Assembly: GCA_964584165.1 (NCBI GenBank)
Contig: CAZOYW010000002.1
Coordinates: 62,001-126,000, forward strand
DNA: 64,000 nucleotides
DNA from: CAZKCI01 sp964584165
GTDB lineage: Bacteria; Auribacterota; Erginobacteria; Erginobacterales; CAZKCI01
Direction: 5' to 3'
The notes below the pieces were generated by a model that was given only the letters and a program-made list of their open reading frames with translations, ran no database searches and had not been told where the DNA came from. This document shows positions 41,786-50,229 of the stretch, one piece after another. The stretch's first letter is position 1, and each line of letters begins with the position of its first letter. Both the position numbers and the translations under genes were made by a program.

Positions 41786-42000
41786 TTTCCCGGGAGGCGC
41801 GGGATTTCCCGCGCCTCCCGGAAAATCAGATGATCCGCTGTCTCGGCCGCCGGTTCTGTAGGCCCGGACTGTGTCCGGGCGCGTCCGGCCCGGCCGCCGG
41901 TTTGTAGGCCCGGACTATGTCCGGGCGCGTCAGGCCCGACCGCCGGTTCACAGAACCGGCCTACCGGGCGCGTCCGGCCCGGCCGCCGGTTCGCCGGGCG
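41782..42000. repeat. Terminator-like hairpin plus tandem GC-rich hairpin units
   Basis: A 22-bp-arm hairpin (41782-41829, one mismatch, ATTT loop) includes the RNase stop codon. Then 41850-42000 holds four tandem units of about 45-55 bp with GCCGCCGGTTC, GTAGGCCCGGACT and GTCCGGGCGCGTCCGGCCC, each forming small hairpins (for example CCGGACTGTGTCCGG and CCGGTTCACAGAACCGG). No ORF is evident. Confidence 0.85.
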
Positions 42001-42011
42001 GCAGGTTGTGG

Positions 42012-42039
42012 TTGACAGGATCAACTTGGCGGTTAAGAT
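42012..42039 (+). promoter_or_regulatory. Promoter of the rplU operon
   Basis: Consensus TTGACA (42012-42017), 16-nt spacer, TAAGAT (42034-42039). The ATG of rplU is 40 nt further, after GAGGGAG. Confidence 0.6.
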
Positions 42040-42078
42040 ACAGTCTCGCTTTAGACACCAATCAGAGGGAGCAAGAAG

Positions 42079-42510
42079 ATGAATTTAGCGGTCATCGAAG
42101 TCACCGGGAAGCAATACCTGGTAAAGGAGGGGGACGTCATAGAGACCGACCGCCTGCCGGCCGCCCCCGGCCAGCCCATCACGCTGGACAAGGTCCTTTT
42201 GCTCTGGGACGGGAGCGAACTGAAACTCGGCCGGCCGCATCTGGAAGGATACACGGTGCAGGGCGTGGTTCTCTCCTCCTCCCGCGGTCCGAAGGTCATC
42301 GCGTACAAGTACAAACGCCGCAAGGACTACCACCGGAAGGTGGGCCATCGCCAGGACGTTTTCAAGCTGGAGGTGAAGGCTATCCTCCTCCCGGGCCAGT
42401 CCGCGCCGGAGGAAGTCAAGAAGGCGGAGGCGAAGCCTCCCCGTGCGGCCGCCAAGAAAGCGGCGGAGAAAAAGCCGGCGGCGAAGAAGGCGCACCGGGC
42501 GGAAAAGTAA
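42079..42510 (+). CDS. rplU: Ribosomal protein bL21 with a lysine/alanine-rich tail
   Basis: The 143-residue protein has the L21 core in its first ~103 residues (VIEVTGKQYLVKEGD, GPKVIAYKYKRRKDYHRKVGHRQ). It then has a 40-residue KKA/AAKK-rich extension of histone-H1-like composition, absent from the E. coli protein (103 residues). The extension probably contacts rRNA. First gene of rplU-rpmA-obgE-proB. Confidence 0.97.
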   Translation: MNLAVIEVTGKQYLVKEGDVIETDRLPAAPGQPITLDKVLLLWDGSELKLGRPHLEGYTVQGVVLSSSRGPKVIAYKYKRRKDYHRKVGHRQDVFKLEVKAILLPGQSAPEEVKKAEAKPPRAAAKKAAEKKPAAKKAHRAEK

Positions 42511-42546
42511 TCCCCCGGAGAAATATTCGAGCCAGGAGGTAGAGCA

Positions 42547-42807
42547 GTGGGAACCAAAGGCGCAGGCATATCCCGCAACGGCCGCGACAGCCACGCCCAG
42601 CGGCTGGGCGTGAAAAGGAACAACGGCCAGTTCGTGCGGCGGGGTTCGATCATCATCCGGCAGCGGGGGACCCGGATCTTCCCGGGCCTCAACGTCGCCC
42701 AGGCCAAGGACGACAGCCTCTTCGCCCTCGCCGACGGCACCCTTTCCTTCGACCAGCGCGGCCCGCGCAAGGTCGCCTCGGTTCACCCCGTCGCCCCTCA
42801 GGCTTGA
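42547..42807 (+). CDS. rpmA: Ribosomal protein bL27
   Basis: The 86-residue protein (GTG start after CCAGGAGG) shows the L27 pattern GTKGAGISRNGRDSHAQRLGVK and RQRGTRIFPGLNV. The N-terminus starts directly with the conserved basic arm near the peptidyl-transferase centre, so no protease-cleaved leader is present. Its TGA overlaps the TTG start of obgE. Confidence 0.97.
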   Translation: MGTKGAGISRNGRDSHAQRLGVKRNNGQFVRRGSIIIRQRGTRIFPGLNVAQAKDDSLFALADGTLSFDQRGPRKVASVHPVAPQA

Positions 42808-43829
42808 AGAGCCAGTTCGTCGATAGGATCACCGTGCGCGCCCGGGCCGGCCGGGGGGGGAACGGCTGCGTCAGCTTCCGGAGGGAGAAGTTCGTCCCGC
42901 GCGGCGGCCCGGACGGGGGGCGGGGCGGCAAGGGGGGGGACGTGGTCCTGGTCGCCCGCGGCGAGGTGACGAGCCTCCTCGACTGCTACTACCGCCCCCT
43001 GCTTTTCGCCCCCGACGGCGAGAACGGCCGCGGCAAGAACCAGACCGGGAAGGACGGCTCGGATCTCGAGGTCACGCTCCCCCGGGGCACGCTGGTCAAG
43101 GACCCGGAGACCGACCGGGTCCTGGGCGACCTGGTCGCCGAGGGGCAGACGCTCACCCTCGCCCGGGGAGGAAAGGGGGGGCGGGGCAATTCTTCCTTCG
43201 CCACCTCCACCCGCCAGGCCCCCCGCTTCGCCGAGAAGGGAGAGCCGGGAGAAGAGGGCGTCTTTCTCCTGGAGCTGAAGCTGATCGCCGACATCGGCCT
43301 GGTCGGCTACCCCAACGCCGGCAAATCCTCCCTGATCGCGCGGCTTTCCCGCGCCCGCCCGAAGATCGCGCCCTATCCCTTCACCACCCTGACCCCCGTC
43401 CTGGGAGTCATGGAAGGCGCTCTCGGTCGGCGCCTCACCATCGCCGACATCCCCGGACTGGTCGAAGGGGCGCACGAGAACGTGGGGCTGGGCCATGATT
43501 TTCTCCGGCATATCGAACGGACGCGGGCCCTGGTCATGGTCCTCGACATCGCCGGCGTCGACGGGCGGACGCCACTCGACGATTACCGGTCCCTCCGGAC
43601 CGAGCTTAAGCTTCACAATCCCCTCCTCTCCGCCAAGCCCTTCCTGGTGGCGGCGAACAAGATGGACCTTCCGGAGGCGCGGGGGAAGCTGAAGGGCTTT
43701 CTCCGTTCTTCGCGGTTGGCGAAGGCGAGGGTCTTCCCGGTCTCGGCTCTGACCGGGGAGGGAACCGAAGGCCTCCAGAAGGCGATTTTCGCCCTGGCGG
43801 CGGAGAGGGAGGGACGGGGGATCTCATGA
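42804..43829 (+). CDS. obgE: GTPase Obg/CgtA
   Basis: The 341-residue protein (TTG start overlapping the rpmA stop by TTGA) has the glycine-rich OBG fold (ARAGRGGNGCVSFRREKFVP, GGKGGRGN) and the G domain: G1 GYPNAGKSS, G3 DIPGLVEGAHENVGLG, G4 NKMD. It lacks the long C-terminal acidic tail. Obg acts in late 50S assembly. Tight coupling to rpmA and proB (ATGA) marks one operon. Confidence 0.97.
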   Translation: MKSQFVDRITVRARAGRGGNGCVSFRREKFVPRGGPDGGRGGKGGDVVLVARGEVTSLLDCYYRPLLFAPDGENGRGKNQTGKDGSDLEVTLPRGTLVKDPETDRVLGDLVAEGQTLTLARGGKGGRGNSSFATSTRQAPRFAEKGEPGEEGVFLLELKLIADIGLVGYPNAGKSSLIARLSRARPKIAPYPFTTLTPVLGVMEGALGRRLTIADIPGLVEGAHENVGLGHDFLRHIERTRALVMVLDIAGVDGRTPLDDYRSLRTELKLHNPLLSAKPFLVAANKMDLPEARGKLKGFLRSSRLAKARVFPVSALTGEGTEGLQKAIFALAAEREGRGIS

Positions 43830-44968
43830 CCACCGGGAAAAATGCTTTCGCGCCGATCTCGGTCGATCGCGTCGCGCTCCTCCGCCCCGTCCGGCGGATC
43901 GTGGTCAAGGTAGGGACCTACCTCCTGACCGGGAAGGGTACCCCTCTCGACCCCGAGATGATCAGGAAGATCGCCGCGGAGATCGCCGAGCTCCGCCGCC
44001 GGGGGAAGGACGTGGCCCTGGTCACCTCCGGGGCGATCGGCGCCGGGGTGATCGAGCTCAAGCTCCCGGGGCGCCCCCGCGACCTCGCCGGCCTCCAGGC
44101 CGCCGCCGCGGTGGGCCAGGCCGGCCTGATGCACCTCTACCGGAACGCCTTCGCCGCCCACGGCCTGAAGGTCGGCCAGATCCTCCTCACCCGGGAGGAC
44201 GTCCGCCGCCGGATCAGCGTTCGCCACGCCATCGTCGCCCTTCTCGAGCGGGGCGTGGTCCCGATCGTCAACGAGAACGACTCGGTCGCGGTGGACGAGA
44301 TCAGGTTCGGCGACAACGACTATCTCTCCGCCCTGGTCTCCGCCCTGATCCGGGCCGATCTCCTCGTCCTCCTCACTGACGTGGACGGCCTCCTCCGCCC
44401 GGAGGGCGGCGGCCGCGCGGTCGTCCCGATCGTGGAGCGGGTCACGCCGGAGCTGGAGGCGTGGGCCGGCGGCTCCGATAAGGAGCTCTCCCGCGGGGGG
44501 ATGCGCTCGAAGCTCCTGGCGGCGCGGATCGTCTCCCGCAGCGGGGGGATGATGGCGATCGCGCCGGGCCGCCGGCCATCGGTGCTCGCCGATCTTCTCG
44601 ACGGCCGGCCGATCGGGACGCTCTTCCTGGCCTCCCCGGAGCGGGCCGGCGAGAAGAAATGGTGGATCGCCTTCTCCCGGATCCGCCAGGGGGCGATCAT
44701 CGTCGACGAAGGGGCCCGCCGGGCCCTGGTCTCCCGGGGCAAGAGCCTCCTCGCCTCGGGGGTGACCGGGGTCGAGGGGAACGTCCGGCCGGGGGAGATG
44801 GTGGGGATACTCGGTCCGGACCGGGTCGAGTTCGCCCGCGGTCTCACGAACTACGGGGCGGAGGATCTGATGAAAATCCGGGGCTGCCAGACCTCCCAGA
44901 TCGCCGCCATCCTGGGCCGCCTCGACTACAAGGAGGTCGTGCACCGGGACAGCCTGCTGATCCTGTGA
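43826..44968 (+). CDS. proB: Glutamate 5-kinase
   Basis: The 380-residue protein has an amino-acid-kinase domain (VVKVGTYLLTG, LVTSGAIGAGV, PIVNENDSVAVDEIRFGDND) and a C-terminal PUA domain (RGKSLLASGVTGVEGNVRPG). It phosphorylates glutamate, the first step of proline synthesis. proA is not next to it; nadD follows, whereas the common order has proA between them. Confidence 0.96.
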   Translation: MTTGKNAFAPISVDRVALLRPVRRIVVKVGTYLLTGKGTPLDPEMIRKIAAEIAELRRRGKDVALVTSGAIGAGVIELKLPGRPRDLAGLQAAAAVGQAGLMHLYRNAFAAHGLKVGQILLTREDVRRRISVRHAIVALLERGVVPIVNENDSVAVDEIRFGDNDYLSALVSALIRADLLVLLTDVDGLLRPEGGGRAVVPIVERVTPELEAWAGGSDKELSRGGMRSKLLAARIVSRSGGMMAIAPGRRPSVLADLLDGRPIGTLFLASPERAGEKKWWIAFSRIRQGAIIVDEGARRALVSRGKSLLASGVTGVEGNVRPGEMVGILGPDRVEFARGLTNYGAEDLMKIRGCQTSQIAAILGRLDYKEVVHRDSLLIL

Positions 44969-45017
44969 AAGCGGGCGGCGCAACCAGAACACTGGGGCGT
45001 ATGCCGCCGGCGGATCC

Positions 45018-45045
45018 GTTGCACGTTACACGTTACACGTTCCAC
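45018..45045 (+). repeat. CGTTACA heptamer repeat before nadD
   Basis: Four units of the GTTRCAC type (GTTGCAC, GTTACAC twice, GTTCCAC) end 9 nt before the nadD ATG, displacing a Shine-Dalgarno. Confidence 0.85.
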
Positions 45046-45053
45046 GGGGCACG

Positions 45054-45668
45054 ATGACTCGGATCGGGATACTCGGCGGCACCTTCAACCCCGTTCACAA
45101 CGGCCATCTCGCCATCGCCCGGGAGGCCCTCCGGCGCTTCCGCCTGGACCGGGTCATCTTCATCCCGGTCGCCCTCCCTCCGCACAAGTCCTCCGCCGAC
45201 CTCGCCCCCGCCTCCAAGCGCCTGGCGATGCTCCGGCTGGCCCTGCGCGGGAAGAGAAGGTACTCCCTCTCCGGGATGGAGATCGCCCGGGGCGGGAAGT
45301 CCTACACGGTGCGAACGGTCCGGGACCTGCGCCGCCGCTTCCCCCGGGCCGAATTCCACCTGATCATCGGAGCCGACAACCTGAAGACGATCGCTTCCTG
45401 GAAGCGGATCGGCGAGCTGGTCCGGAGGGTCGGCTTCATCGTGGTCCGCCGCCCCGGCCATCCCCTCCGGGGGATGACGGGAGAGAACGCCGCCTGGGCG
45501 AGGAGAATCCTCGGCCGCGGCGGGGGCAATGTTCTGGAACTCGCGATCCCCGTCTCCTCGAGCGTGATCCGGGAGCGCGCCCGGCGGGGGCTGAGCCTCC
45601 GGGGAAGGGTGCCTCCCCCCGTCGCGCGCTATCTCCGGGAGAAAGGGCTGTATGCGCATGTGCTATGA
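45054..45668 (+). CDS. nadD: Nicotinate-nucleotide adenylyltransferase
   Basis: The 204-residue protein has the nucleotidyl-transferase signature GILGGTFNPVHNGHL (H-x-G-H) and the C-terminal PVSSSVIRERARRG (ISST-like). It makes deamido-NAD from nicotinate mononucleotide. It is followed by rsfS in the usual order. Confidence 0.95.
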   Translation: MTRIGILGGTFNPVHNGHLAIAREALRRFRLDRVIFIPVALPPHKSSADLAPASKRLAMLRLALRGKRRYSLSGMEIARGGKSYTVRTVRDLRRRFPRAEFHLIIGADNLKTIASWKRIGELVRRVGFIVVRRPGHPLRGMTGENAAWARRILGRGGGNVLELAIPVSSSVIRERARRGLSLRGRVPPPVARYLREKGLYAHVL

Positions 45669-45706
45669 TTATCCCCCCGGCGGCCGTTCCGCCGGATGTT
45701 CCGTAG

Positions 45707-45728
45707 CCGCGGGCCTTTAGGCCCGCGG
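45707..45728. repeat. Small hairpin between nadD and rsfS
   Basis: CCGCGGGCC-TTTA-GGCCCGCGG, a 9-bp stem of the same type as other GC-rich intergenic hairpins here. Confidence 0.7.
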
Positions 45729-45751
45729 AGCGAGGAGGATATAGACGACCG

Positions 45752-46135
45752 ATGAAAAAAGAGAGGAAAAACCGGAAACCCCCCGCCCGGCCGCGTCCCT
45801 GGCCGGCCCTGAAGACCGTCCGGATCGCCCGGGCGGCGGCGGCGGAGAAGAAGGCGGAGGCGATCGTCGCCCTGGACATGCGCGCGATCTCCTCCCTGGC
45901 CGACGTATTTTTTATCTGCACCGCCCAGAACGAGCGGCAGGCGGAGGCGATCGTCTCCGCGATCCGGGACGGGTTGAAGGCGGAGGGCATCCCCATCCGC
46001 GCGACGGAGGGACTCCCCGAGGGGCGCTGGGTGGTCATGGACTGCGGCGACGTTCTCATCCACGTTTTCCTGCCCGCCGTCCGCGCCTTCTACTCCCTGG
46101 AGACGCTTTGGGGGGACGCCCCTAAGCTGAAGTGA
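45752..46135 (+). CDS. rsfS: Ribosomal silencing factor RsfS
   Basis: The 127-residue protein has the DUF143 pattern KAEAIVALDMRAISSLADVF, AIRDGL, WVVMDCGDVLIHVF and FYSLETLWGDA. It binds uL14 on the 50S subunit and blocks subunit joining. An N-terminal basic tail of about 20 residues is extra. The TGA lies at the edge of a TGATCAG repeat. Confidence 0.95.
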   Translation: MKKERKNRKPPARPRPWPALKTVRIARAAAAEKKAEAIVALDMRAISSLADVFFICTAQNERQAEAIVSAIRDGLKAEGIPIRATEGLPEGRWVVMDCGDVLIHVFLPAVRAFYSLETLWGDAPKLK

Positions 46136-46193
46136 ACAGTAACCGAAAATGCAGTGATCAGTGATCAGTCACTGATTACTGATCACTGATTAC
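46132..46193. repeat. TGATCAG heptamer repeat, inverted halves
   Basis: GTGATCAGTGATCAG followed at once by CACTGATTACTGATCACTG: the closest-packed example of the fold-back design, between rsfS and argS. Confidence 0.9.
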
Positions 46194-46205
46194 TTTTTCC
46201 TTGCC

Positions 46206-47945
46206 GTGACGCCTGAGATCCGACAGAAGATCGCCGCGCTCGTCGAGCGGGCTTTTCAAGAAGCGGTGGAGAAGGGTTCCCTCCCGGAGGCCGCCCTGCC
46301 CCCGGTCGATCTCGCGCCTCCCCGCGACCCCGAACACGGGGACCTCGCGAGCAACATCGCCATGCTCCTCGCCGGCCGGCTCCGCCGTCCGCCCGCCGCC
46401 ATCGCCTCCGCCCTGGCCGCGGTCGTTTCCTCCTGGCCGGAGGCCGACCGCTATCCGGCCGCCGCCGCCGTGGCCGATCCGAAAAAGGGCTTTCTCAACT
46501 TCCGCCTCGCCCCGCGCGCCTTCCAGGATGCCCTGCGCTCCCTTTTCCCCCGGGCCGGGCGCTTCGGCGAGACCGGCGCGGGGAAGGGGAAGAAGGTCCT
46601 TCTGGAGTTCGTCTCCGCCAACCCCACCGGGCCGCTCACCGTCGCTCACGGGCGCCAGGCGGCGGTGGGCGACACGCTCGGGAGCCTCCTCGCCAAGGCC
46701 GGTTTCCGGGTGACCCGGGAATACTACCTCAACGACCGTGGTCGGCAGATGCGGACGCTCGGCCGCTCCCTCTACCTCCGCTGGCGGGAGCTTAAGGGGG
46801 AGGCGGTGGAGTTCCCGGATGATCACTATCGGGGAGAGTACCTGATCGGAGTCGCGAGGAAGCTGCCCGGCGGGCCCCTCCCGGAGACGGGCAAGCCGCT
46901 CGCCGACTCTTCCGAGGAGGAGGCGCTTGATTTCTGCACCCGCTTCGCCATGGACGAGCTCCTGGCCCTCAACCGCTCGGAGCTCGACGGCTTCCGGGTC
47001 CGGATGGACTCCTGGATCAGCGAGAAGGAGCTGGTCGCCTCCGGGGCGGTGGCTGAGGTCCTCGCCGAGCTCGCCCGGCGGGGGGAGACCTACGAAAAGG
47101 ACGATGCCCTCTGGTTCCGCTCCACCTCCCACGGCGACGAGAAGGACCGGGTCCTGACCAAGACCGGGGGCGACCTCACCTACTTCGCCTCCGACATCGC
47201 CTACCACGTCCGCAAGCTCGATCGGGGCTTCGACCTCCTGGTTGACTTCTGGGGGCCGGACCATCACGGCCACATCATCCGCCTGAAGGGGGCCCTCCGG
47301 GCCCTCGGCCGCGACCCGGAGCGCCTGCACGTGATCATCGTTCAGCTGGTCAAGCTTTTCCAGGGGACGGAGGAGGTCAGGATGTCCACCCGGGCCGGCC
47401 AGTTCGTCGCCTTGAGCGAGGTGATGGCGGACGTGGGCGTCGACGCCGCCCGCTATTTCTTCGTCCGCCGCCGCAAGGAATCTCCGCTCGATTTCGACCT
47501 GGAGCTGGCCCGGAAGCAGTCCCCGGACAACCCGGTCTACTACGTCCAATACGCCCACGCCCGCGTCTGCTCCATCTTCCGCCGGCATCGGGAAGGGGGA
47601 GGGGAGGAACTCCCCGACCCCGGATCGGTCGACCTCTCAGCGCTCACCCTCCCCGAGGAGACGGAACTGATCAAGCGCCTCCTCCTCTTCCCCGAGCTGA
47701 TCGGCCAGGCCGCGACCACGTTCCAGCCGCACCTCCTCCCCGCTTACCTGGAGGATCTCGCCCAGACCTTCCATAATTACTACAACCGCCGGCGGGTGAT
47801 CGGGGAGGAGAAGGCGGTGACCCTCGCCCGCCTCGCCCTCTCCCGGGCGGTGCAGGCGGTGATCGCCGAGGGGCTCGCCATCATGGGCGTCTCCGCCCCG
47901 GAGCGGATGGCGAAATTGGAGGAGGACGGACAGGAAGGTGATTAA
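46206..47945 (+). CDS. argS: Arginyl-tRNA synthetase
   Basis: The 579-residue class I synthetase (GTG start) has an N-terminal Add1-like domain, the signature FVSANPTGPLTVAHGRQA (HxGH as HGRQ), YFASDIAYHVRKLDRGFD and a C-terminal DALR domain (YAHARVCSIFRR...). The class-typical KMSK is replaced by MSTRAGQFV, normal for ArgRS. No Shine-Dalgarno is visible; the repeat ends 12 nt before the start. Confidence 0.96.
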   Translation: MTPEIRQKIAALVERAFQEAVEKGSLPEAALPPVDLAPPRDPEHGDLASNIAMLLAGRLRRPPAAIASALAAVVSSWPEADRYPAAAAVADPKKGFLNFRLAPRAFQDALRSLFPRAGRFGETGAGKGKKVLLEFVSANPTGPLTVAHGRQAAVGDTLGSLLAKAGFRVTREYYLNDRGRQMRTLGRSLYLRWRELKGEAVEFPDDHYRGEYLIGVARKLPGGPLPETGKPLADSSEEEALDFCTRFAMDELLALNRSELDGFRVRMDSWISEKELVASGAVAEVLAELARRGETYEKDDALWFRSTSHGDEKDRVLTKTGGDLTYFASDIAYHVRKLDRGFDLLVDFWGPDHHGHIIRLKGALRALGRDPERLHVIIVQLVKLFQGTEEVRMSTRAGQFVALSEVMADVGVDAARYFFVRRRKESPLDFDLELARKQSPDNPVYYVQYAHARVCSIFRRHREGGGEELPDPGSVDLSALTLPEETELIKRLLLFPELIGQAATTFQPHLLPAYLEDLAQTFHNYYNRRRVIGEEKAVTLARLALSRAVQAVIAEGLAIMGVSAPERMAKLEEDGQEGD

Positions 47946-48013
47946 TGGTTCAGGAAAAACCATTCGCCCCTGAACCCTGACGCCTGACACCTGACACCTG
48001 ACACCTGATACCT
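47944..48013 (+). repeat. AATGGTT hairpin and CACCTGA heptamer repeat
   Basis: AATGGTT-CAGGAAA-AACCATT (47944-47964), then GAACCCT/CGCCTGA/CACCTGA units to 48013. The hairpin overlaps the argS stop. Confidence 0.8.
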
Positions 48014-48022
48014 AAACCCCCC

Positions 48023-48051
48023 TTGCCCTTTCTCCTTTCTCCCGCTATATT
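48023..48051 (+). promoter_or_regulatory. Leaderless-type promoter of the aminotransferase gene
   Basis: TTGCCC (48023-48028), 17-nt spacer, TATATT (48046-48051), 10 nt before the ATG at 48062. The in-frame TTG at 48023 is the -35 itself, so it cannot be the start. Confidence 0.6.
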
Positions 48052-48061
48052 TCTCCCCCTC

Positions 48062-49258
48062 ATGACAAACCGCTCGATCAAGCCGGCATCCCGCACCTCC
48101 CGCGTGGCCTACGCCATCCGGGATATCGTGGTCCTGGCGGAGAAGGTCGCCCGCCAGGGCAAGGAGATGCTCTACCTTAACATCGGAGACCCCAACCTCT
48201 TCGATTTTCGCACCCCGCCGCACATCATCGAGGCCACCTACCGGGCCTTGCGGGAGAACCAGAACGGCTACGCCCCCTCCTCGGGCGTGCCCGAGGCCCG
48301 GGAGGCGATCGCCCGGGAGGCGCAGCGGAAGGGGATCCGCTCCGTTCGCGACGTCTTCGTCACCACCGGAGCCACCGAGGCGATCGACATCTGCTTCGCC
48401 GCCCTGGCCGACCGGGGCGAGAACCTCCTCATCCCCTCCCCGGGCTACCCCACCTACTCCGCCATCCTGAACAAGTTCGAGGTGGAGCCCCGCAACTACG
48501 TGCTCGACGAGGGGAACCGCTGGCAGCCCGCCCTCGAGGACATTGAGAAGAAGATCGACCGGAAGACCCGGGGCATCGTCTTGATCAACCCCAACAACCC
48601 CACCGGGGCCCTTTGCGACGAGGAGACGGTCCGGGGGATCGTCCGCCTGGCCTTGAAGCACAATCTAGTCATCTTCTCCGATGAGATCTACGACCGCCTG
48701 ATCCTGGACGGCGGGAGGTACGCCTCCCCGGCCGCGCTCGACGCCGACGTCCCCGTGGTCACCCTCTCCGGCCTCTCCAAGAACTACCTCGCCCCCGGCT
48801 TCCGGGTGGGCTGGGCGGTGATCAGCGGCGACGCCCGGGTCCTCGGAGGGTATCTCGAGGGCGTGAACAAGCTCCTGCGCGCCCGCCTCTGCGCCAACCA
48901 TCCCGAGCAGTGGGCGATCCGTCCCGCCCTGGAGGGGGACCAGTCCCACCTCGCCGAGACCACCGCCAAGCTCTCGCGCCGCCGCGACCTCACGGTGAAG
49001 ATGCTGAACTCCATCCCCGGGATCACCTGCGTCAAGCCCGAGGGCGCCTTCTACGCCTACCCGCGGATCGAGCTGCCCATCTCCGACGACGATTTCGTCC
49101 GGCGGCTGATCGAGGAGTGCGGCGTGGTCACCGTCCCCGGGACCGGCTTCGGCCAGGCGAAAGGGACCAAGCATTTCCGCGTGGTCTTCCTCCCCCCCGA
49201 GGGCGTCCTGGAGAAGGCCTACCGGAAGATCGCCGCCTTCTGCCGCCTCATTTCTTGA
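48062..49258 (+). CDS. PLP-dependent aminotransferase (AspC/AlaA-type, class I)
   Basis: The 398-residue fold-type I enzyme has LYLNIGDPNLFDF, NGYAPSSGVPEAREAIA, LINPNNPTGALC, FSDEIYDRL and the PLP lysine region TLSGLSKNYLAPGFRVGW. It resembles alanine/aspartate aminotransferases of the AlaA group. Substrate specificity cannot be read. Stop codon and last residues lie in a hairpin shared with nfo. Confidence 0.9.
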   Translation: MTNRSIKPASRTSRVAYAIRDIVVLAEKVARQGKEMLYLNIGDPNLFDFRTPPHIIEATYRALRENQNGYAPSSGVPEAREAIAREAQRKGIRSVRDVFVTTGATEAIDICFAALADRGENLLIPSPGYPTYSAILNKFEVEPRNYVLDEGNRWQPALEDIEKKIDRKTRGIVLINPNNPTGALCDEETVRGIVRLALKHNLVIFSDEIYDRLILDGGRYASPAALDADVPVVTLSGLSKNYLAPGFRVGWAVISGDARVLGGYLEGVNKLLRARLCANHPEQWAIRPALEGDQSHLAETTAKLSRRRDLTVKMLNSIPGITCVKPEGAFYAYPRIELPISDDDFVRRLIEECGVVTVPGTGFGQAKGTKHFRVVFLPPEGVLEKAYRKIAAFCRLIS

Positions 49259-49288
49259 GAGGCCGCGAGCGGCCTCTCAAGAAATGAG
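49247..49288. repeat. Perfect 20-bp hairpin spanning stop of one gene and start of the next
   Basis: 42 nt with exact complementary 20-nt arms and a 2-nt loop. It contains the aminotransferase TGA (49256-49258) in the left arm and the nfo ATG (49284-49286) in the right arm. No T-tract; no Shine-Dalgarno for nfo. Confidence 0.95.
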
Positions 49289-50138
49289 AGTCGGCGCCCA
49301 CATCTCGATCACCGGCGGGGTGGAGAAGGCGGTCGACCGGGCGGTGGAGGTCGGTTGCGAGGCGGTCCAGATCTTCAGCGGGAACCCGCGGGGCTGGAAG
49401 GTCAAGGTCCTCGCCCCCGCCGAGGGAGACCGCTTCCGCGCCCTCTGCGCGGAGCGCTCCCTTCACCCGGTCGTCGTCCACACCCCCTACCTGATCAACC
49501 TCGCCTCGCCGGACGAGGGGATCTACCGGAAGTCGCTCCAGGCCTTTGCGACCGATCTCGGGCGGGCGCGTTCGCTCGGGGCCCGGATGTTCGTCACCCA
49601 TGTCGGCTTCCACCGGGGGGAGGGTTTCCGGGCCGGCCTGGAGCGGATGGCCAACGCCCTGGGCGAGGCCCTGTCCCGGTCCGGCGAGACCGGGGTCGAG
49701 GTTCTTCTGGAGAACACCGCCAGCGCGGGCTCGAGCCTCGGCCACCGCTTCGAATTCATAGCCGAGATCATGGGCCTGTCCGGCGTCGCGGACCGGCTCT
49801 ACCTCTGCCTCGACACCTGCCACGCCTTCGTCTCGGGCTACGACGTCGGGAGCGCCGTCGGCCTCGACCGGACGCTCTCCGAGATCGACCGCTTCTTCGG
49901 CCTCGACCGCCTCCGCCTCGTCCACTTCAACGACTCGAAGTATGGCCTCGGCTCCCACCGCGACCGCCACGAGCACATCGGCGAGGGGGAGATCGGGCTC
50001 CAAGGGATGAGGAGGATCGCCCGCCATCCGGCTCTCCGGGAGAAGGTCTTCATCATCGAGACCCCCAAGAAGACGCCGGAGGACGACCTGAGGAACCTGG
50101 CCCTCCTGAAATCATTCCGGGACGAAGAAGCATCTTAG
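49284..50138 (+). CDS. nfo: Endonuclease IV (AP endonuclease)
   Basis: The 284-residue TIM-barrel enzyme shows VGAHISITGGVEKAV, IFSGNPRGWK, PYLINLASPD, LCLDTCHAFVSGYDV and HFNDSKYGLGSHRDRHEHIGEGEIG. This is the full set of zinc-binding His/Asp/Glu blocks of endonuclease IV. It cleaves DNA 5' of abasic sites in base-excision repair. Its start is in the arm of the hairpin shared with the aminotransferase stop. Confidence 0.96.
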   Translation: MRVGAHISITGGVEKAVDRAVEVGCEAVQIFSGNPRGWKVKVLAPAEGDRFRALCAERSLHPVVVHTPYLINLASPDEGIYRKSLQAFATDLGRARSLGARMFVTHVGFHRGEGFRAGLERMANALGEALSRSGETGVEVLLENTASAGSSLGHRFEFIAEIMGLSGVADRLYLCLDTCHAFVSGYDVGSAVGLDRTLSEIDRFFGLDRLRLVHFNDSKYGLGSHRDRHEHIGEGEIGLQGMRRIARHPALREKVFIIETPKKTPEDDLRNLALLKSFRDEEAS

Positions 50139-50151
50139 GAAGCAAAGGAAT

Positions 50152-50229
50152 ATCTTAGGAAGCCAGGAAACCAGGAGAACAGGGAAGGGGGGCACGCCGC
50201 CCCCTCCTGGTTTCCTGGATTCCTAAGAT
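50152..50229. repeat. 25-bp-arm inverted repeat (one mismatch)
   Basis: Left arm from about 50152 (TCTTAGGAAGCCAGGAAACC) and right arm ending 50229 (GGTTTCCTGGATTCCTAAGA). The TCTTAGGAA unit is also repeated at about 50132 and 50152. It follows nfo and covers the end of the small minus-strand ORF. Confidence 0.85.

Noticed and set aside
41850..42000. Coding capacity in the tandem GC-rich repeats before rplU
   Set aside because: Frames there are short and composed only of translated repeats.
48023..49258. Upstream TTG start for the aminotransferase
   Set aside because: That TTG is part of the -35 element of a good promoter; the ATG at 48062 follows the -10 by 10 nt.
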